The translations under genes were made by a program, and so were the position numbers. This document shows, piece by piece, positions 8,051 to 17,055 of a stretch of 64,000 nt of DNA. A model generated the notes under the pieces. It searched no databases. It had not been told where the DNA came from and saw nothing but the letters and a program-made list of their open reading frames with translations. The stretch is from Bacillota bacterium (GTDB taxonomy: Bacteria > Bacillota > Clostridia > Lachnospirales > Lachnospiraceae), in assembly GCA_029224465.1 (NCBI GenBank), contig JAQXUQ010000006.1, forward strand, positions 124,001 to 188,000, given 5' to 3'. Each line of letters opens with the position of its first letter. Within the stretch, counting starts at the first letter, position 1.

Positions 8051-10678
8051 ATGACGAATAGACAAAAGACATTCATTTATTATTTAATCCCTCAAATTGT
8101 GACCGGACTGATTATGTTAATCATTCTGCATACAGGTGATTATGTGCCATTTGGAGCGAATACCATGGCATCAATGGATGCGGATATCCAGTATCTCGAT
8201 TTTTTTGCTTATTTTAAAGATGTCCTTTCCGGTCAGAACAACATTTCCTATACATTCAGTAAAACATTAGGCGGTACTAGTGTTGCGGTATTCAGCTATT
8301 ATCTGTCCTCCCCATTCTCGCTTTTAGTTGTCTTCTTTGCCAAAAATCAGCTGGAGCTTTTCTTTAATTTTACTGTGGTTTTAAAGCTCATGATGTGTTC
8401 GCTCACCTTCTGCGTATTTGTTACAAAACGCTTTGAAGTAAGTATCGCTGACTGCTGGAAGAGGGCTGCTGCTGTTATACTCTCGGTCAGTTACGCTTTA
8501 TGTCAATATACAATTGCGCAGAGCAGTAACATTAACTGGCTGGATGGAGTATATCTCCTTCCGGTTCTATTGCTCTTTATATATGAGATTGTCAATGGGA
8601 GTGCCTCCGCATGGAAGCTTGCCGTGGCAGTTGGCGTTTCTATCCTTTTCAATTGGTATACGGCAGGTATTAACTGCCTGTTTATGGTAATATGGTTTAT
8701 TGTAGAATATGCACTGCTTCCATCAGATAAACGGAAGAAGATGCACTTTGAAACCTTTTTCAGTAGATTTATTAAATTTGGGATATCCGCTCTTTTTGGT
8801 GTAATGATCAGCGCAGTTCTGTTCCTGCCGACAATCACTGCATTAAAAAACGGAAATCGAGGCAGCATCGACTGGAGCTTAATTACGAATTCGTCCTTCA
8901 ATGGAACACTGCTGAGCGTCATTCCTAAATATGTGTATGGTGGCACAAGTGAGCCGTATCCCAGCAGACTTGCAGTCTTTGCAGGTGGTATGGCAGTAAT
9001 TGGTTTTATTTCAGTATTTCTTTCGAAAGCTTCCTCAAGAAAAACGAAGGTTACGCTCGGTGCGGCAGCTATAATCGGCCTGCTGATGGTTTACTGGAAT
9101 CCGCTTTTTGTAGCTTTTTCATTATTGAAAAGTGCGACAAGCTATTGGTTCAGGTATTCTTATCTGAACGTGTTTATTCTGTTGTTTATTGCCGCTTACT
9201 ATTTCCTTGCGGTGGTAGAACAGGATTGTCTGCAACCGCTCAAGAGTGCGGTGATATTTGCAGTAGTGCTGGTGACATTTGATTATCTGACAGGAACCAA
9301 TAACTGGAATAACGTATATGCAACGGCAGCGATGTCACTTCTGATTGGTGCCTTTTTGTCATTGCTTTTCTTTCATCAAATGATAGGCAAGGCGAGACAA
9401 AACAAATGGGTAATTTTAACAATTGGGGGAGTGCTTTGCGTTGTATGTATGTTTGATCTGGCTATAAATACAGACCTGTTATTAAAAACTTATCGGGCAT
9501 CCGATGCTGATTCAAATGATGCGTATTTTGAACAGGAAGAGAAACGGATCAGCGCACTCAAAGAGGAAGACAAGGCTCCATATAGAATTTCACAGACTAA
9601 AACACGTAATCAGAACTGGGATGGGAGTAATCTGACAGCGTATTATAACGAGGCGCTTGCATATAATTACTGGTCTGTCAGCGGATATACTTCTTCGCCG
9701 GATGACCGCCAGAGAAAGTTTCTTGAACACGTTGGTTATCCGATTAACGGTGAAAATATGAATATAACTAATACATCCATACTGGCAGCAGATGCATTGC
9801 TCGGGGTTAAATATGTGCTGTCAGATTATCCGATTAATGGACTCGTGAAACGTGAGAATCTGGGTACGGCAAACGGAAAAGATGTCTATGAGAATCCATA
9901 TGTTTTACCGATGGCACTCATCATTCATGGAAAGCCGGACTTCCAAAACCTGAACACTGAAAATCCATTCCAGTTTCAAAATGATGTATACAGCAGACTC
10001 CTGGGAAGGAAGGTCGAGTTATATCGACCAGTTCCGTATGAAATTATTCAAAACGGAAATGATACAACGGAACCATTAGTTTTCAGAATTGAGATTCCTG
10101 ATGGAAATTACGCGGTCTATGGGAATCTGCCTTGGAATTCTAATATAGCTGCGAAACTTAGCATTAACGGCAGTTTTCAGTCCATGTATGCGCAGTGGCT
10201 GTCTCCATCTGTTTTTTACATACCCTATAGTGATACTACAGCGGATATTGAGTTATCTACAGCACAGGCTTATGACATAAACTATGATAAAGTTCAGTTT
10301 TATGCCTTAGATCTATCACTTCTGGATAAAGTAACGAAAGAACTTAAGAGCAGTGTCCCGGAGTATACTAATATTCAAAACGGCGCGGCTGAAATAACAA
10401 TTAATCAGGCGCAAGAGGGAGATGTGTTGTTCCTGTCCATTCCTAAAGACTATGGATGGGAGATCATCAATAACGGACAGGAGATCAGCTCCGATACATT
10501 GGACGGCTGCCTCGATCTAATTAAGCTCAACGAGGGATCAAACAATATTGTTATGAAATATCATGTTCCTCGTTTAAAGAGTGGTGCGGTTGTTACCGCC
10601 TGCGGTTTCTTTCTTACGATTTTGTTGATGTTATATGAGACAGGGAAGATTCATAGCATTCACTATAGACATCGGTAA
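8051..10678 (+). CDS. YfhO family polytopic membrane protein
   Basis: An 875-residue protein with about 12 membrane segments in the first 450 residues and another at the very end (residues about 850-868), enclosing a large extracytoplasmic domain of some 380 residues. The early motif D-A-D-I-Q-Y (near residue 44) and the overall layout match YfhO, a GT-C-like family. In other Bacillota, YfhO relatives glycosylate lipoteichoic acid from a lipid-linked sugar. Here it probably adds a sugar to the surface glycan outside the membrane. It follows the GT8 gene by 40 bases and is AT-rich like it. Confidence 0.85.
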   Translation: MTNRQKTFIYYLIPQIVTGLIMLIILHTGDYVPFGANTMASMDADIQYLDFFAYFKDVLSGQNNISYTFSKTLGGTSVAVFSYYLSSPFSLLVVFFAKNQLELFFNFTVVLKLMMCSLTFCVFVTKRFEVSIADCWKRAAAVILSVSYALCQYTIAQSSNINWLDGVYLLPVLLLFIYEIVNGSASAWKLAVAVGVSILFNWYTAGINCLFMVIWFIVEYALLPSDKRKKMHFETFFSRFIKFGISALFGVMISAVLFLPTITALKNGNRGSIDWSLITNSSFNGTLLSVIPKYVYGGTSEPYPSRLAVFAGGMAVIGFISVFLSKASSRKTKVTLGAAAIIGLLMVYWNPLFVAFSLLKSATSYWFRYSYLNVFILLFIAAYYFLAVVEQDCLQPLKSAVIFAVVLVTFDYLTGTNNWNNVYATAAMSLLIGAFLSLLFFHQMIGKARQNKWVILTIGGVLCVVCMFDLAINTDLLLKTYRASDADSNDAYFEQEEKRISALKEEDKAPYRISQTKTRNQNWDGSNLTAYYNEALAYNYWSVSGYTSSPDDRQRKFLEHVGYPINGENMNITNTSILAADALLGVKYVLSDYPINGLVKRENLGTANGKDVYENPYVLPMALIIHGKPDFQNLNTENPFQFQNDVYSRLLGRKVELYRPVPYEIIQNGNDTTEPLVFRIEIPDGNYAVYGNLPWNSNIAAKLSINGSFQSMYAQWLSPSVFYIPYSDTTADIELSTAQAYDINYDKVQFYALDLSLLDKVTKELKSSVPEYTNIQNGAAEITINQAQEGDVLFLSIPKDYGWEIINNGQEISSDTLDGCLDLIKLNEGSNNIVMKYHVPRLKSGAVVTACGFFLTILLMLYETGKIHSIHYRHR

Positions 10679-10690
10679 TCAGAAACGGAT

Positions 10691-11497
10691 ATGCACTTAC
10701 TAAACGCACTGACCTTCGTCATCCTGGCATACAAAGAAAGTCCATACCTGCCGCAATGCATAGAATCGCTCCGGCGGCAGACCGTGCCTGTCCGGCTGGT
10801 CATTTCAACCTCGACCGGCAACAGGTTCATTGATGAGACAGCAGAGAGCTTTGGCATACCTGTCATCACACACGAGCTGCACGGCATTGCTAATGACTGG
10901 AACGCGGCGCTTTCCTGCGCGGAAACGAATCTTGTGACACTCGCGCATCAGGATGATGTCTATGATCCTACCTATGCGGAATCGATACTGGATGCGTTTG
11001 AGAAAGCCAGACAGGGCGGAGAGCGCCCGCAGATCCTGTTCACGGATTATTATGAGATCCGCGGAACGGAGAAGGTCTATGCGAATATGAATCTGAAAGT
11101 CAAACGAAGACTTCTGCGGCCGCTGCTTTCCGTGAAGAAACGGGGGAGAACGGCAGTAAAGCGGAGGTGTCTGTGTTTTGGCAACGCAATCTGCTGTCCG
11201 GCAGTGACTTATGTCATGGAAAACCTTCCGGTTCCTCTTTTTGAAGAAGGCATGGGCAGCAACATTGACTGGCAGGCATGGGAGAAAATCTCGAGAGAAC
11301 AGGGGAGCTTTATCTATATTCCGCAGCCTTTCATGGGACACCGCATCCATGAGAATTCTACGACGACGGCGCTGATTGAGAACAATGAGCGCGGCAAAGA
11401 AGATTTTTCCATGCTGCACAGATTCTGGCCGTCATGGATTGCTTCTCTGATCGAGAAGTTTTATGCAAGGGCGGAGGACAGCAACCAGAGAGGATAG
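10691..11497 (+). CDS. GT2 family glycosyltransferase
   Basis: A 268-residue soluble inverting transferase of the GT-A fold. The N-terminus FVILAYKESPYLPQCIESL is typical of GT2. The metal site is in LAHQDDVYDP (near residue 93). The usual D-D-G-S block is replaced by STSTGNR, as in a GT2 subgroup found in glycan clusters. It starts 12 bases after the YfhO gene. The C-terminal half (GHRIHENSTTT) is consistent with acceptor-binding helices. Base composition shifts to higher GC exactly here compared with the genes upstream. Confidence 0.85.
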   Translation: MHLLNALTFVILAYKESPYLPQCIESLRRQTVPVRLVISTSTGNRFIDETAESFGIPVITHELHGIANDWNAALSCAETNLVTLAHQDDVYDPTYAESILDAFEKARQGGERPQILFTDYYEIRGTEKVYANMNLKVKRRLLRPLLSVKKRGRTAVKRRCLCFGNAICCPAVTYVMENLPVPLFEEGMGSNIDWQAWEKISREQGSFIYIPQPFMGHRIHENSTTTALIENNERGKEDFSMLHRFWPSWIASLIEKFYARAEDSNQRG

Positions 11498-11503
11498 CAG
11501 GAA

Positions 11504-12208
11504 ATGACGGTTCGTAAAATCCTGATCGTGATACCGGCTTACAATGAAGAAGATAATATTACGGCGGTCATCAATGAGCTGCAGGATGGATATCCAAACT
11601 ATGATTACGTTATTGTGAATGACGGATCACTCGACCGGACTTCCAGAATCTGCAAGGAAAACGGCTTCAACCTGATCAGCCTGCCGATCAACTTAGGGCT
11701 TTCCGGCGCGTTTCAGACAGGTATGAAATTTGCGTACCGGAACGGATATGACGCCGCGCTGCAGTTTGACGCGGACGGCCAGCACGATCCGGCGTATATC
11801 GGCGCGATGATCGAGAGGATGGAGCAGACGGATGCGGATATCGTCATCGGCTCTCGTTTTGTCGAAGATAAAAAGAAGTTCGGCATGCGGGCTGCCGGAA
11901 ATTCAATTATCAGCGCGTTTGTTTATCTTACAACACACAAAAAGATTCTGGATTCGACTTCCGGGATGCGGCTGTACAGCCGGCGGCTGATTGGCTTTTA
12001 CGCCAAATATATGAACTTTGAACCGGAGCCGGACACGATTGCCTATTTAATCCGATGCGGGGCGAAGGTCGAAGAGATACAGGTGAATATGCGAAAACGG
12101 ATGGCGGGCCACAGTTATTTCAACTTCAGCTCGATCTTCAAATACATGGTACGCGTCTGCTCGTCCATTCTGTTCATGCAGTGGTTCCGGGAGAAGGAGA
12201 AGCTGTAA
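11504..12208 (+). CDS. GT2 polyprenyl-phosphate sugar transferase (DPM1-like)
   Basis: A 234-residue GT2 enzyme resembling dolichol-phosphate mannosyltransferase. It has VIPAYNEEDNI, VIVNDGS, NLGLSGAFQTG and QFDADGQHDP with the D-x-D metal site near residue 88. Such enzymes load a sugar from a nucleotide donor onto polyprenyl phosphate at the inner membrane face. There are no C-terminal membrane segments; the adjacent DUF2304 membrane protein may supply the anchor, a common pairing. The gene starts six bases after its neighbour. The GT-C enzymes that follow would be the users of the lipid-linked sugar. Confidence 0.87.
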   Translation: MTVRKILIVIPAYNEEDNITAVINELQDGYPNYDYVIVNDGSLDRTSRICKENGFNLISLPINLGLSGAFQTGMKFAYRNGYDAALQFDADGQHDPAYIGAMIERMEQTDADIVIGSRFVEDKKKFGMRAAGNSIISAFVYLTTHKKILDSTSGMRLYSRRLIGFYAKYMNFEPEPDTIAYLIRCGAKVEEIQVNMRKRMAGHSYFNFSSIFKYMVRVCSSILFMQWFREKEKL

Positions 12209-12274
12209 AACGCATGGCACTTGCGGACAATTTTGCGGCGGCAGTTGCAGAGCGCCGGTTTCAGGGGAGAAAAC

Positions 12275-12664
12275 ATGCCGATTTCATTACGAGTTTTGCT
12301 GATTATCGCTTCCATCATAACAACCCTCTTTATCGCGTCCAGAATTCGTAAATCCAGATTGCGGCTGCTGGATGGGTTCGTCTGGTTTCTGATGTCACTG
12401 ATCCTTCTGGTTATCAGTATCTTTCCGCATATTATCTACTGGCTTTGCCGGGTGATGGGAATAACATCGCCTGTAAATCTGGTCTATCTGGTTATGATTT
12501 TCCTGTTGTTTATGATATGCTTCTACAGCGCTGTCAGAATCTCTGCTCTGGAGGCAAGGCTTGCGGGGCTCGCGCAGGAAGTCGCGATTCGGGATGAGCG
12601 GTTCCTGCACTTGAAGACGGCGGATGACAAGAGGGAACGTGTGTCCGGGGAGAAGGCGCAATAG
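12275..12664 (+). CDS. DUF2304 small membrane protein
   Basis: A 129-residue protein with three to four hydrophobic segments and a charged helical tail (SALEARLAGLAQEVAIRDE). The family is repeatedly found next to DPM1-like GT2 genes and is thought to act in presenting or flipping the polyprenyl-linked sugar, though this is not proven. The start at the ATG at 12275 is chosen because AGGGGAG lies at 12263-12269; a longer frame from 12221 has no such site. Confidence 0.8.
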   Translation: MPISLRVLLIIASIITTLFIASRIRKSRLRLLDGFVWFLMSLILLVISIFPHIIYWLCRVMGITSPVNLVYLVMIFLLFMICFYSAVRISALEARLAGLAQEVAIRDERFLHLKTADDKRERVSGEKAQ

Positions 12665-12718
12665 GGGTAAGTAAGGCAGAGAAAAACAGTCGGAAGCAGA
12701 GAGGATGACAACGCGGAG

Positions 12719-14674
12719 ATGGGAGTTTTGCTGATTATTCCTATTGCCGGAGCCATGGCAATTCGATCGAAGAAAAGAATAGAAGAGTGTTTTGCACCTT
12801 CCATTTTTTTGATTATTGCGGTTTTATACTTTTCCGGGATTGTAACGACATTCTTTCCCGGACTTATGGTCTGTATCGCGGCTTCCGTGGCAGCAGCCAT
12901 CTATATTATTGTTGAGACTTTTCGCGGCAGAGCAAATTGCAGGGAGTATATTATGACGCCCGGCTTTGCCGCGTTTTTACTGTATCTTGTTCTCGCTCTT
13001 ATCGCCTGTCACGGATTTCACATCAGTAAATCGGATGAATTCGGTCATTGGGCGCTTGCCGTCAAAAATTACTACGCATATAACGACTTCTCGAATACAG
13101 GCTTGTCCACAGATATATTTGGTACATATCAGCCTGCTGCAACTCTATGGTGCTATTTCTGCACGAAGCTCTGGGTGACATATTCGGAAGGCGTTTCGAT
13201 GCTGGGGCAGATCATTTTTATTGTAAGTCTGATTCTGCCTGTATTCGCCATTCTTGATCAAGGCCATAGAAGCAGAGCGAAAGAAGCTGCATTATTTGTT
13301 ATTATTCCGTGCTGCGTATATATCTCGCCAATCTATAATGCATTCTCCATTCTGTATGTGGATTTCCTGCTGGGCTGCGCCGGCTTTTTCTGCGTATGGA
13401 ACTTTTATCGTTACCATAAAGAAAGAGATACTTTCTATGCGGTGAACTTTTGTACCGGTCTGTTTATTCTGTCCTTGATTAAAGAATTCGGCATTGTTTT
13501 ATCCGGATGTATTCTTGCCGGAATTTTCATTGAAGAGTGTATAACGCGGAAACGTTCCGGCAAAACATATCCGATATCGACTGCACTGCTTCCGAAAGCG
13601 ATCTGTGCAGTAATTGCTGCTGTAGGAACATGGTACGGATATCTTGCAATGCCTGCGCAGACAGCGGCTGCGGAAAATTTGCAGAGTGAAGGGATATTCT
13701 GGGGAGAAGTCAGCACAGCGGCTGTTGGGAAAGCATTCGCAGCCGGTGCGCCAGCACTTGCTCCGGTGGTCGGTGATACTGTAAATCATACGTCCGGACT
13801 CTTTGGCAAGATGCTGGAGGGACTTTCCGATCCGGAACTGGTAAGAGAGACCGTCTGGGGATTTATAAGGGCGATGAACGATGCTGAGAAGAGCGGCGGA
13901 ATCGGACATCTACTGCCAATATCGACCTGGGGTTTTGTTGTTATCATTATATTCTATCTTCTTTACCGGGTTAAAATCCGAAGCGATCATGATATTGAAG
14001 AAATGTTTGATACGGATCTGTTGGCAGGAACCCTGATAACGGCAGTATTGTATTATTGCGCAATGCTCGCGGCATATCTGACCATGTTCAATCCGGATGA
14101 GGTATTGCAGCTGCTTTCCTTTGAACGCTATATCTGGCCGGCTACCTTCGCGTTGTTCGGAACAGCGTTTTTCATCATGCTGGATGAAAGAAAAGATGAA
14201 AAGAAAGACCGGATGATCTGGCTGATCGGAACAGCGGTTATTGTTCTTTCCATAAAGCCGGGGGCGGTCGTTGATACATTTACAGCGCATCAAACTGAGG
14301 TTAATTTCTGGGGAGTTGAGCATTCTGATGTTAAATTGCAGCCCGGAGACAAGGTACTATATCTGAGTATGGCAGATGAAGATGGTGATCGCCGCAGGCA
14401 GTTTTATTATTCTGTGTTTCCGGCAACGTCGAATCTCAATGATGAGAATCCTGAAACAAACAGCATGGATGCTTCCATAAGAAAAGAATTATCCGATGAC
14501 CTGAGTAACAAGATTACTGAGGAAGGATATGGCTATGTATATCTGGATACAGTAAACACAGCTTTCGTTAATATATATGGAAACTTGTTTGCGGGAAGGG
14601 ATATTCAGGATGGTACATTTTACCGCGTGGACCTCGGAAATGAAGGTGTAAGACTGGAGCTGATCGGTGAATAA
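12719..14674 (+). CDS. Polytopic membrane protein, probable GT-C glycosyltransferase
   Basis: A 651-residue protein with about 12 membrane segments and a C-terminal extracytoplasmic domain (residues about 530-651). I do not recognise an exact family. The layout, and an acidic motif in the first outside loop (SKSDEFGHWALAVKNYYAY, near residue 102), fit GT-C enzymes that use lipid-linked sugars. The ATG at 12719 lies 15 bases after AGAGAGG, which is far, so the start is uncertain; an internal ATG at 12752 is possible. The next gene overlaps its stop by eight bases, so the two are translationally coupled. Confidence 0.7.
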   Translation: MGVLLIIPIAGAMAIRSKKRIEECFAPSIFLIIAVLYFSGIVTTFFPGLMVCIAASVAAAIYIIVETFRGRANCREYIMTPGFAAFLLYLVLALIACHGFHISKSDEFGHWALAVKNYYAYNDFSNTGLSTDIFGTYQPAATLWCYFCTKLWVTYSEGVSMLGQIIFIVSLILPVFAILDQGHRSRAKEAALFVIIPCCVYISPIYNAFSILYVDFLLGCAGFFCVWNFYRYHKERDTFYAVNFCTGLFILSLIKEFGIVLSGCILAGIFIEECITRKRSGKTYPISTALLPKAICAVIAAVGTWYGYLAMPAQTAAAENLQSEGIFWGEVSTAAVGKAFAAGAPALAPVVGDTVNHTSGLFGKMLEGLSDPELVRETVWGFIRAMNDAEKSGGIGHLLPISTWGFVVIIIFYLLYRVKIRSDHDIEEMFDTDLLAGTLITAVLYYCAMLAAYLTMFNPDEVLQLLSFERYIWPATFALFGTAFFIMLDERKDEKKDRMIWLIGTAVIVLSIKPGAVVDTFTAHQTEVNFWGVEHSDVKLQPGDKVLYLSMADEDGDRRRQFYYSVFPATSNLNDENPETNSMDASIRKELSDDLSNKITEEGYGYVYLDTVNTAFVNIYGNLFAGRDIQDGTFYRVDLGNEGVRLELIGE

Positions 14675-16166
14675 AGTGATTGATAGCATTGAGCATAGAA
14701 TAAGAAGAAATTTAGGTTTTCAAAAAGAAGATCTGAAAGAATACGTGCTGCTATGTATTGCATATTTTATTGCATATATTTCTATTATTCGTGCTGATTA
14801 CAATTATGCTGACGATATAGGAAGAAAATTCAGCGGATACCATGGATGGAATGACTGGAGCCGCTGGTCAACGATGATTCTTTCGAATTTCATACATGCA
14901 GACTGGTATCTGTCAGATATTTCGCCGCTTCCGCAGCTGTTATCCTGTTTCCTTATGGCCTCCGTTTCTTTTATGCTGATTCGACTGCTCTCCGGTAGAA
15001 CAAAAGCTACGATCTCTACAGGAATCGCGTCTCTGCTTTGCGGAATATGCCCATATTTCCTCGGATGCATATCTTACAAATATGATTCAGTTTATATGGC
15101 ACTTGCCGTATGGATCAGTGTTTTTCCTGTACTGTATAGAAAGAAGCGCAGTTGGAAGTACATATTGCTGGTTATTGCATGTACATTAATTATGTGTACG
15201 ACATATCAACCTGCTGCAGGAATTTTTCCTATGATTGTTGCTCTTACGCTTTTACAGGAATTGATCAAGGGTGAAGATAGAAGGAGTATTTTAAAAGAGA
15301 TAGTCACATCGGTTCTGGGGTTTATTCTCGGAATGGTGATATTCAAGGCATTTCTGCTGAAACCCGGAGACACAGCCGTTTATTCTTCAGATCAGTTTGT
15401 CAATGGGGTTCGGGAAAACTACAGACAATATTTGAAGCTTATCTCAGGTGATTTTCGGAAGGTATGGTTGCTCTTGATTTTCCTTATCATTTTGGCTTTT
15501 TTATGGAGGGAAACACGATACGCTTCAGAAAACGGTTATCCTGCCTGGAAGGCATTGTTGTTTGCTGTGATTATCATGACTTTTTGTTTACTTGTCATGT
15601 TCGGAGTAAATCCGATATTGGTCCGTTTTGCTGATGACACCAGATGCATGCTGGGGGTAGGTATATTTATAGCAGCTATCGCAATTGTGGCAGCAAGCGG
15701 GAATAAGACCATAATTCAAAAATTGCTGCCGATATTGTTATTCTGGTGCTGGTTCACCTTTTCATTCACATACGGCAATGCGATGGCAGAGCAGAAAAGG
15801 TACAATGAGTTTCGTATGCAAGTGGTGATTGACGATCTCAAGGATCTTGATGCAATTAAAAATGCAGAAAAGAACAACGAAAAGGTTCAGGTCATGTTTA
15901 TTGGCAATGCAGGATTCTCACCTGTACTGCGGAATATGCAAAAACGAGGCAATGTTTTAGCAAGGTTGCTGCGTGATGCTACACTTGGAGAAAAAGGGAG
16001 CTGGCAAGACAGATATCTTTTCAGCTACTATGATCTTCCGGATTGTATTGCAGTTACGAGCAATGCAAAGTGGGCGACGATGCCGGTTGTGAAAGATAAC
16101 GTGTATCAAACAATTTTTTCGGATAATGTGCATATCATTATTAATGTACATTCGGGAAATAAATGA
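14667..16166 (+). CDS. GtrII-type glucosyltransferase domain membrane protein
   Basis: A 499-residue polytopic protein of the GtrII family, known from phage-encoded O-antigen glucosylation where it moves a sugar from undecaprenyl phosphate to the glycan outside the membrane. Key text is the first outside loop with RADYNYADDIGRKFSGYHGW (acidic pair near residue 50) and SRWSTMILSNF. About ten membrane segments follow, then a soluble tail. Its start codon is a GTG at 14667 that overlaps the upstream stop. Its partners would be the DPM1-like GT2 and DUF2304 genes upstream, giving a GtrA/GtrB/GtrC-like set. It is more AT-rich than those partners. Confidence 0.82.
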   Translation: MNKVIDSIEHRIRRNLGFQKEDLKEYVLLCIAYFIAYISIIRADYNYADDIGRKFSGYHGWNDWSRWSTMILSNFIHADWYLSDISPLPQLLSCFLMASVSFMLIRLLSGRTKATISTGIASLLCGICPYFLGCISYKYDSVYMALAVWISVFPVLYRKKRSWKYILLVIACTLIMCTTYQPAAGIFPMIVALTLLQELIKGEDRRSILKEIVTSVLGFILGMVIFKAFLLKPGDTAVYSSDQFVNGVRENYRQYLKLISGDFRKVWLLLIFLIILAFLWRETRYASENGYPAWKALLFAVIIMTFCLLVMFGVNPILVRFADDTRCMLGVGIFIAAIAIVAASGNKTIIQKLLPILLFWCWFTFSFTYGNAMAEQKRYNEFRMQVVIDDLKDLDAIKNAEKNNEKVQVMFIGNAGFSPVLRNMQKRGNVLARLLRDATLGEKGSWQDRYLFSYYDLPDCIAVTSNAKWATMPVVKDNVYQTIFSDNVHIIINVHSGNK

Positions 16167-16184
16167 CATTGGGCGAGGTCAGAT

Positions 16185-17010
16185 ATGGGAGCTTCTACAG
16201 AACGCAATTACGGCTTGGATTTATTAAGGATCATTGCCATATATTTTGTTGTCCTGACACATTGCGCAACAAAGAGTCAGTTCGCATTTCCCGATGTCTT
16301 TTCCTTCAATCGACTGGCAGCTCAGCTTTGTATGGTAGGGGGATTTGCAGATGGCCTTTTCTTTATGCTATCCAGTTATTTCTAATACAATACCATACAG
16401 ATTTGAGACACATCGCAAGGAAAACAGGCAGGATTATTGCAAAGTCATTTGTATACAGCACGGTTTTACTATTCATATTTCAATGGCCGAATATAAGACT
16501 GCACCAGATCTATGATACTGTGTTTTCGGTCATTGATGGGAAGTACTGCTTCATCACAGTTTACATTGTGATTTAATTGTTTCATCCATATATTACTGTT
16601 TGTTTGAATAACCTGTGCGAATATCAGTGTAAACAGATGTTGATGCTGCAATTATCCTCTGGATCATTGTCCACGGAATTTTCCAATTTGATGTGGGGTC
16701 GGAACTTCGATGATTTCATACGGACTGATGATGTATTCGATTGGAGTGTATCTGTGCATTCATCCGGTGGAAATTCATCACAGGAAATTGCTGATCGACA
16801 TGTTTATTACAACATTTATATTGAGAACATGCTTTTATTATTTGTCAGACAAAGAAATATTATTACCGTGAATCAGCCAGATACTAGATAGTCAGTTAGA
16901 ATCTGTTCAAAGCATAACATTTTGTTACCGACTATTCTGGTCGAAACAGCTATGGTATATATTTCCTGCAGTTTGTTTGACTGGATTTTTGACAAATGTA
17001 TTTTGAATAA
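16185..17010 (+). pseudogene. Decayed acyltransferase 3 family gene
   Basis: The first 66 codons read as a normal acyltransferase 3 N-terminus (YGLDLLRIIAIYFVVLTHC, then GLFFMLSSYF). The frame breaks at a TAA at 16383, where a one-base shift near 16380 restores the family text (LIQYHTDLRHIARKTGRI). A second break is the TAA at 16574, between VYIVI and LFHPYITVCLNNL. Recognisable text continues through further shifts to about 17010. At least three lesions make it non-functional. It was probably another O-acetyltransferase of this locus; the end is approximate. Confidence 0.82.
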
Positions 17011-17055
17011 ATTTTAGGTTGAATATTAGTCTGATTTGCTCAACAGATAACAGTT

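Noticed and set aside
12055-12351. Open frame overlapping the DPM1-like GT2 and DUF2304 genes
   Set aside because: It is a shadow in another frame; both overlapping genes have firm family matches and their own ribosome sites.
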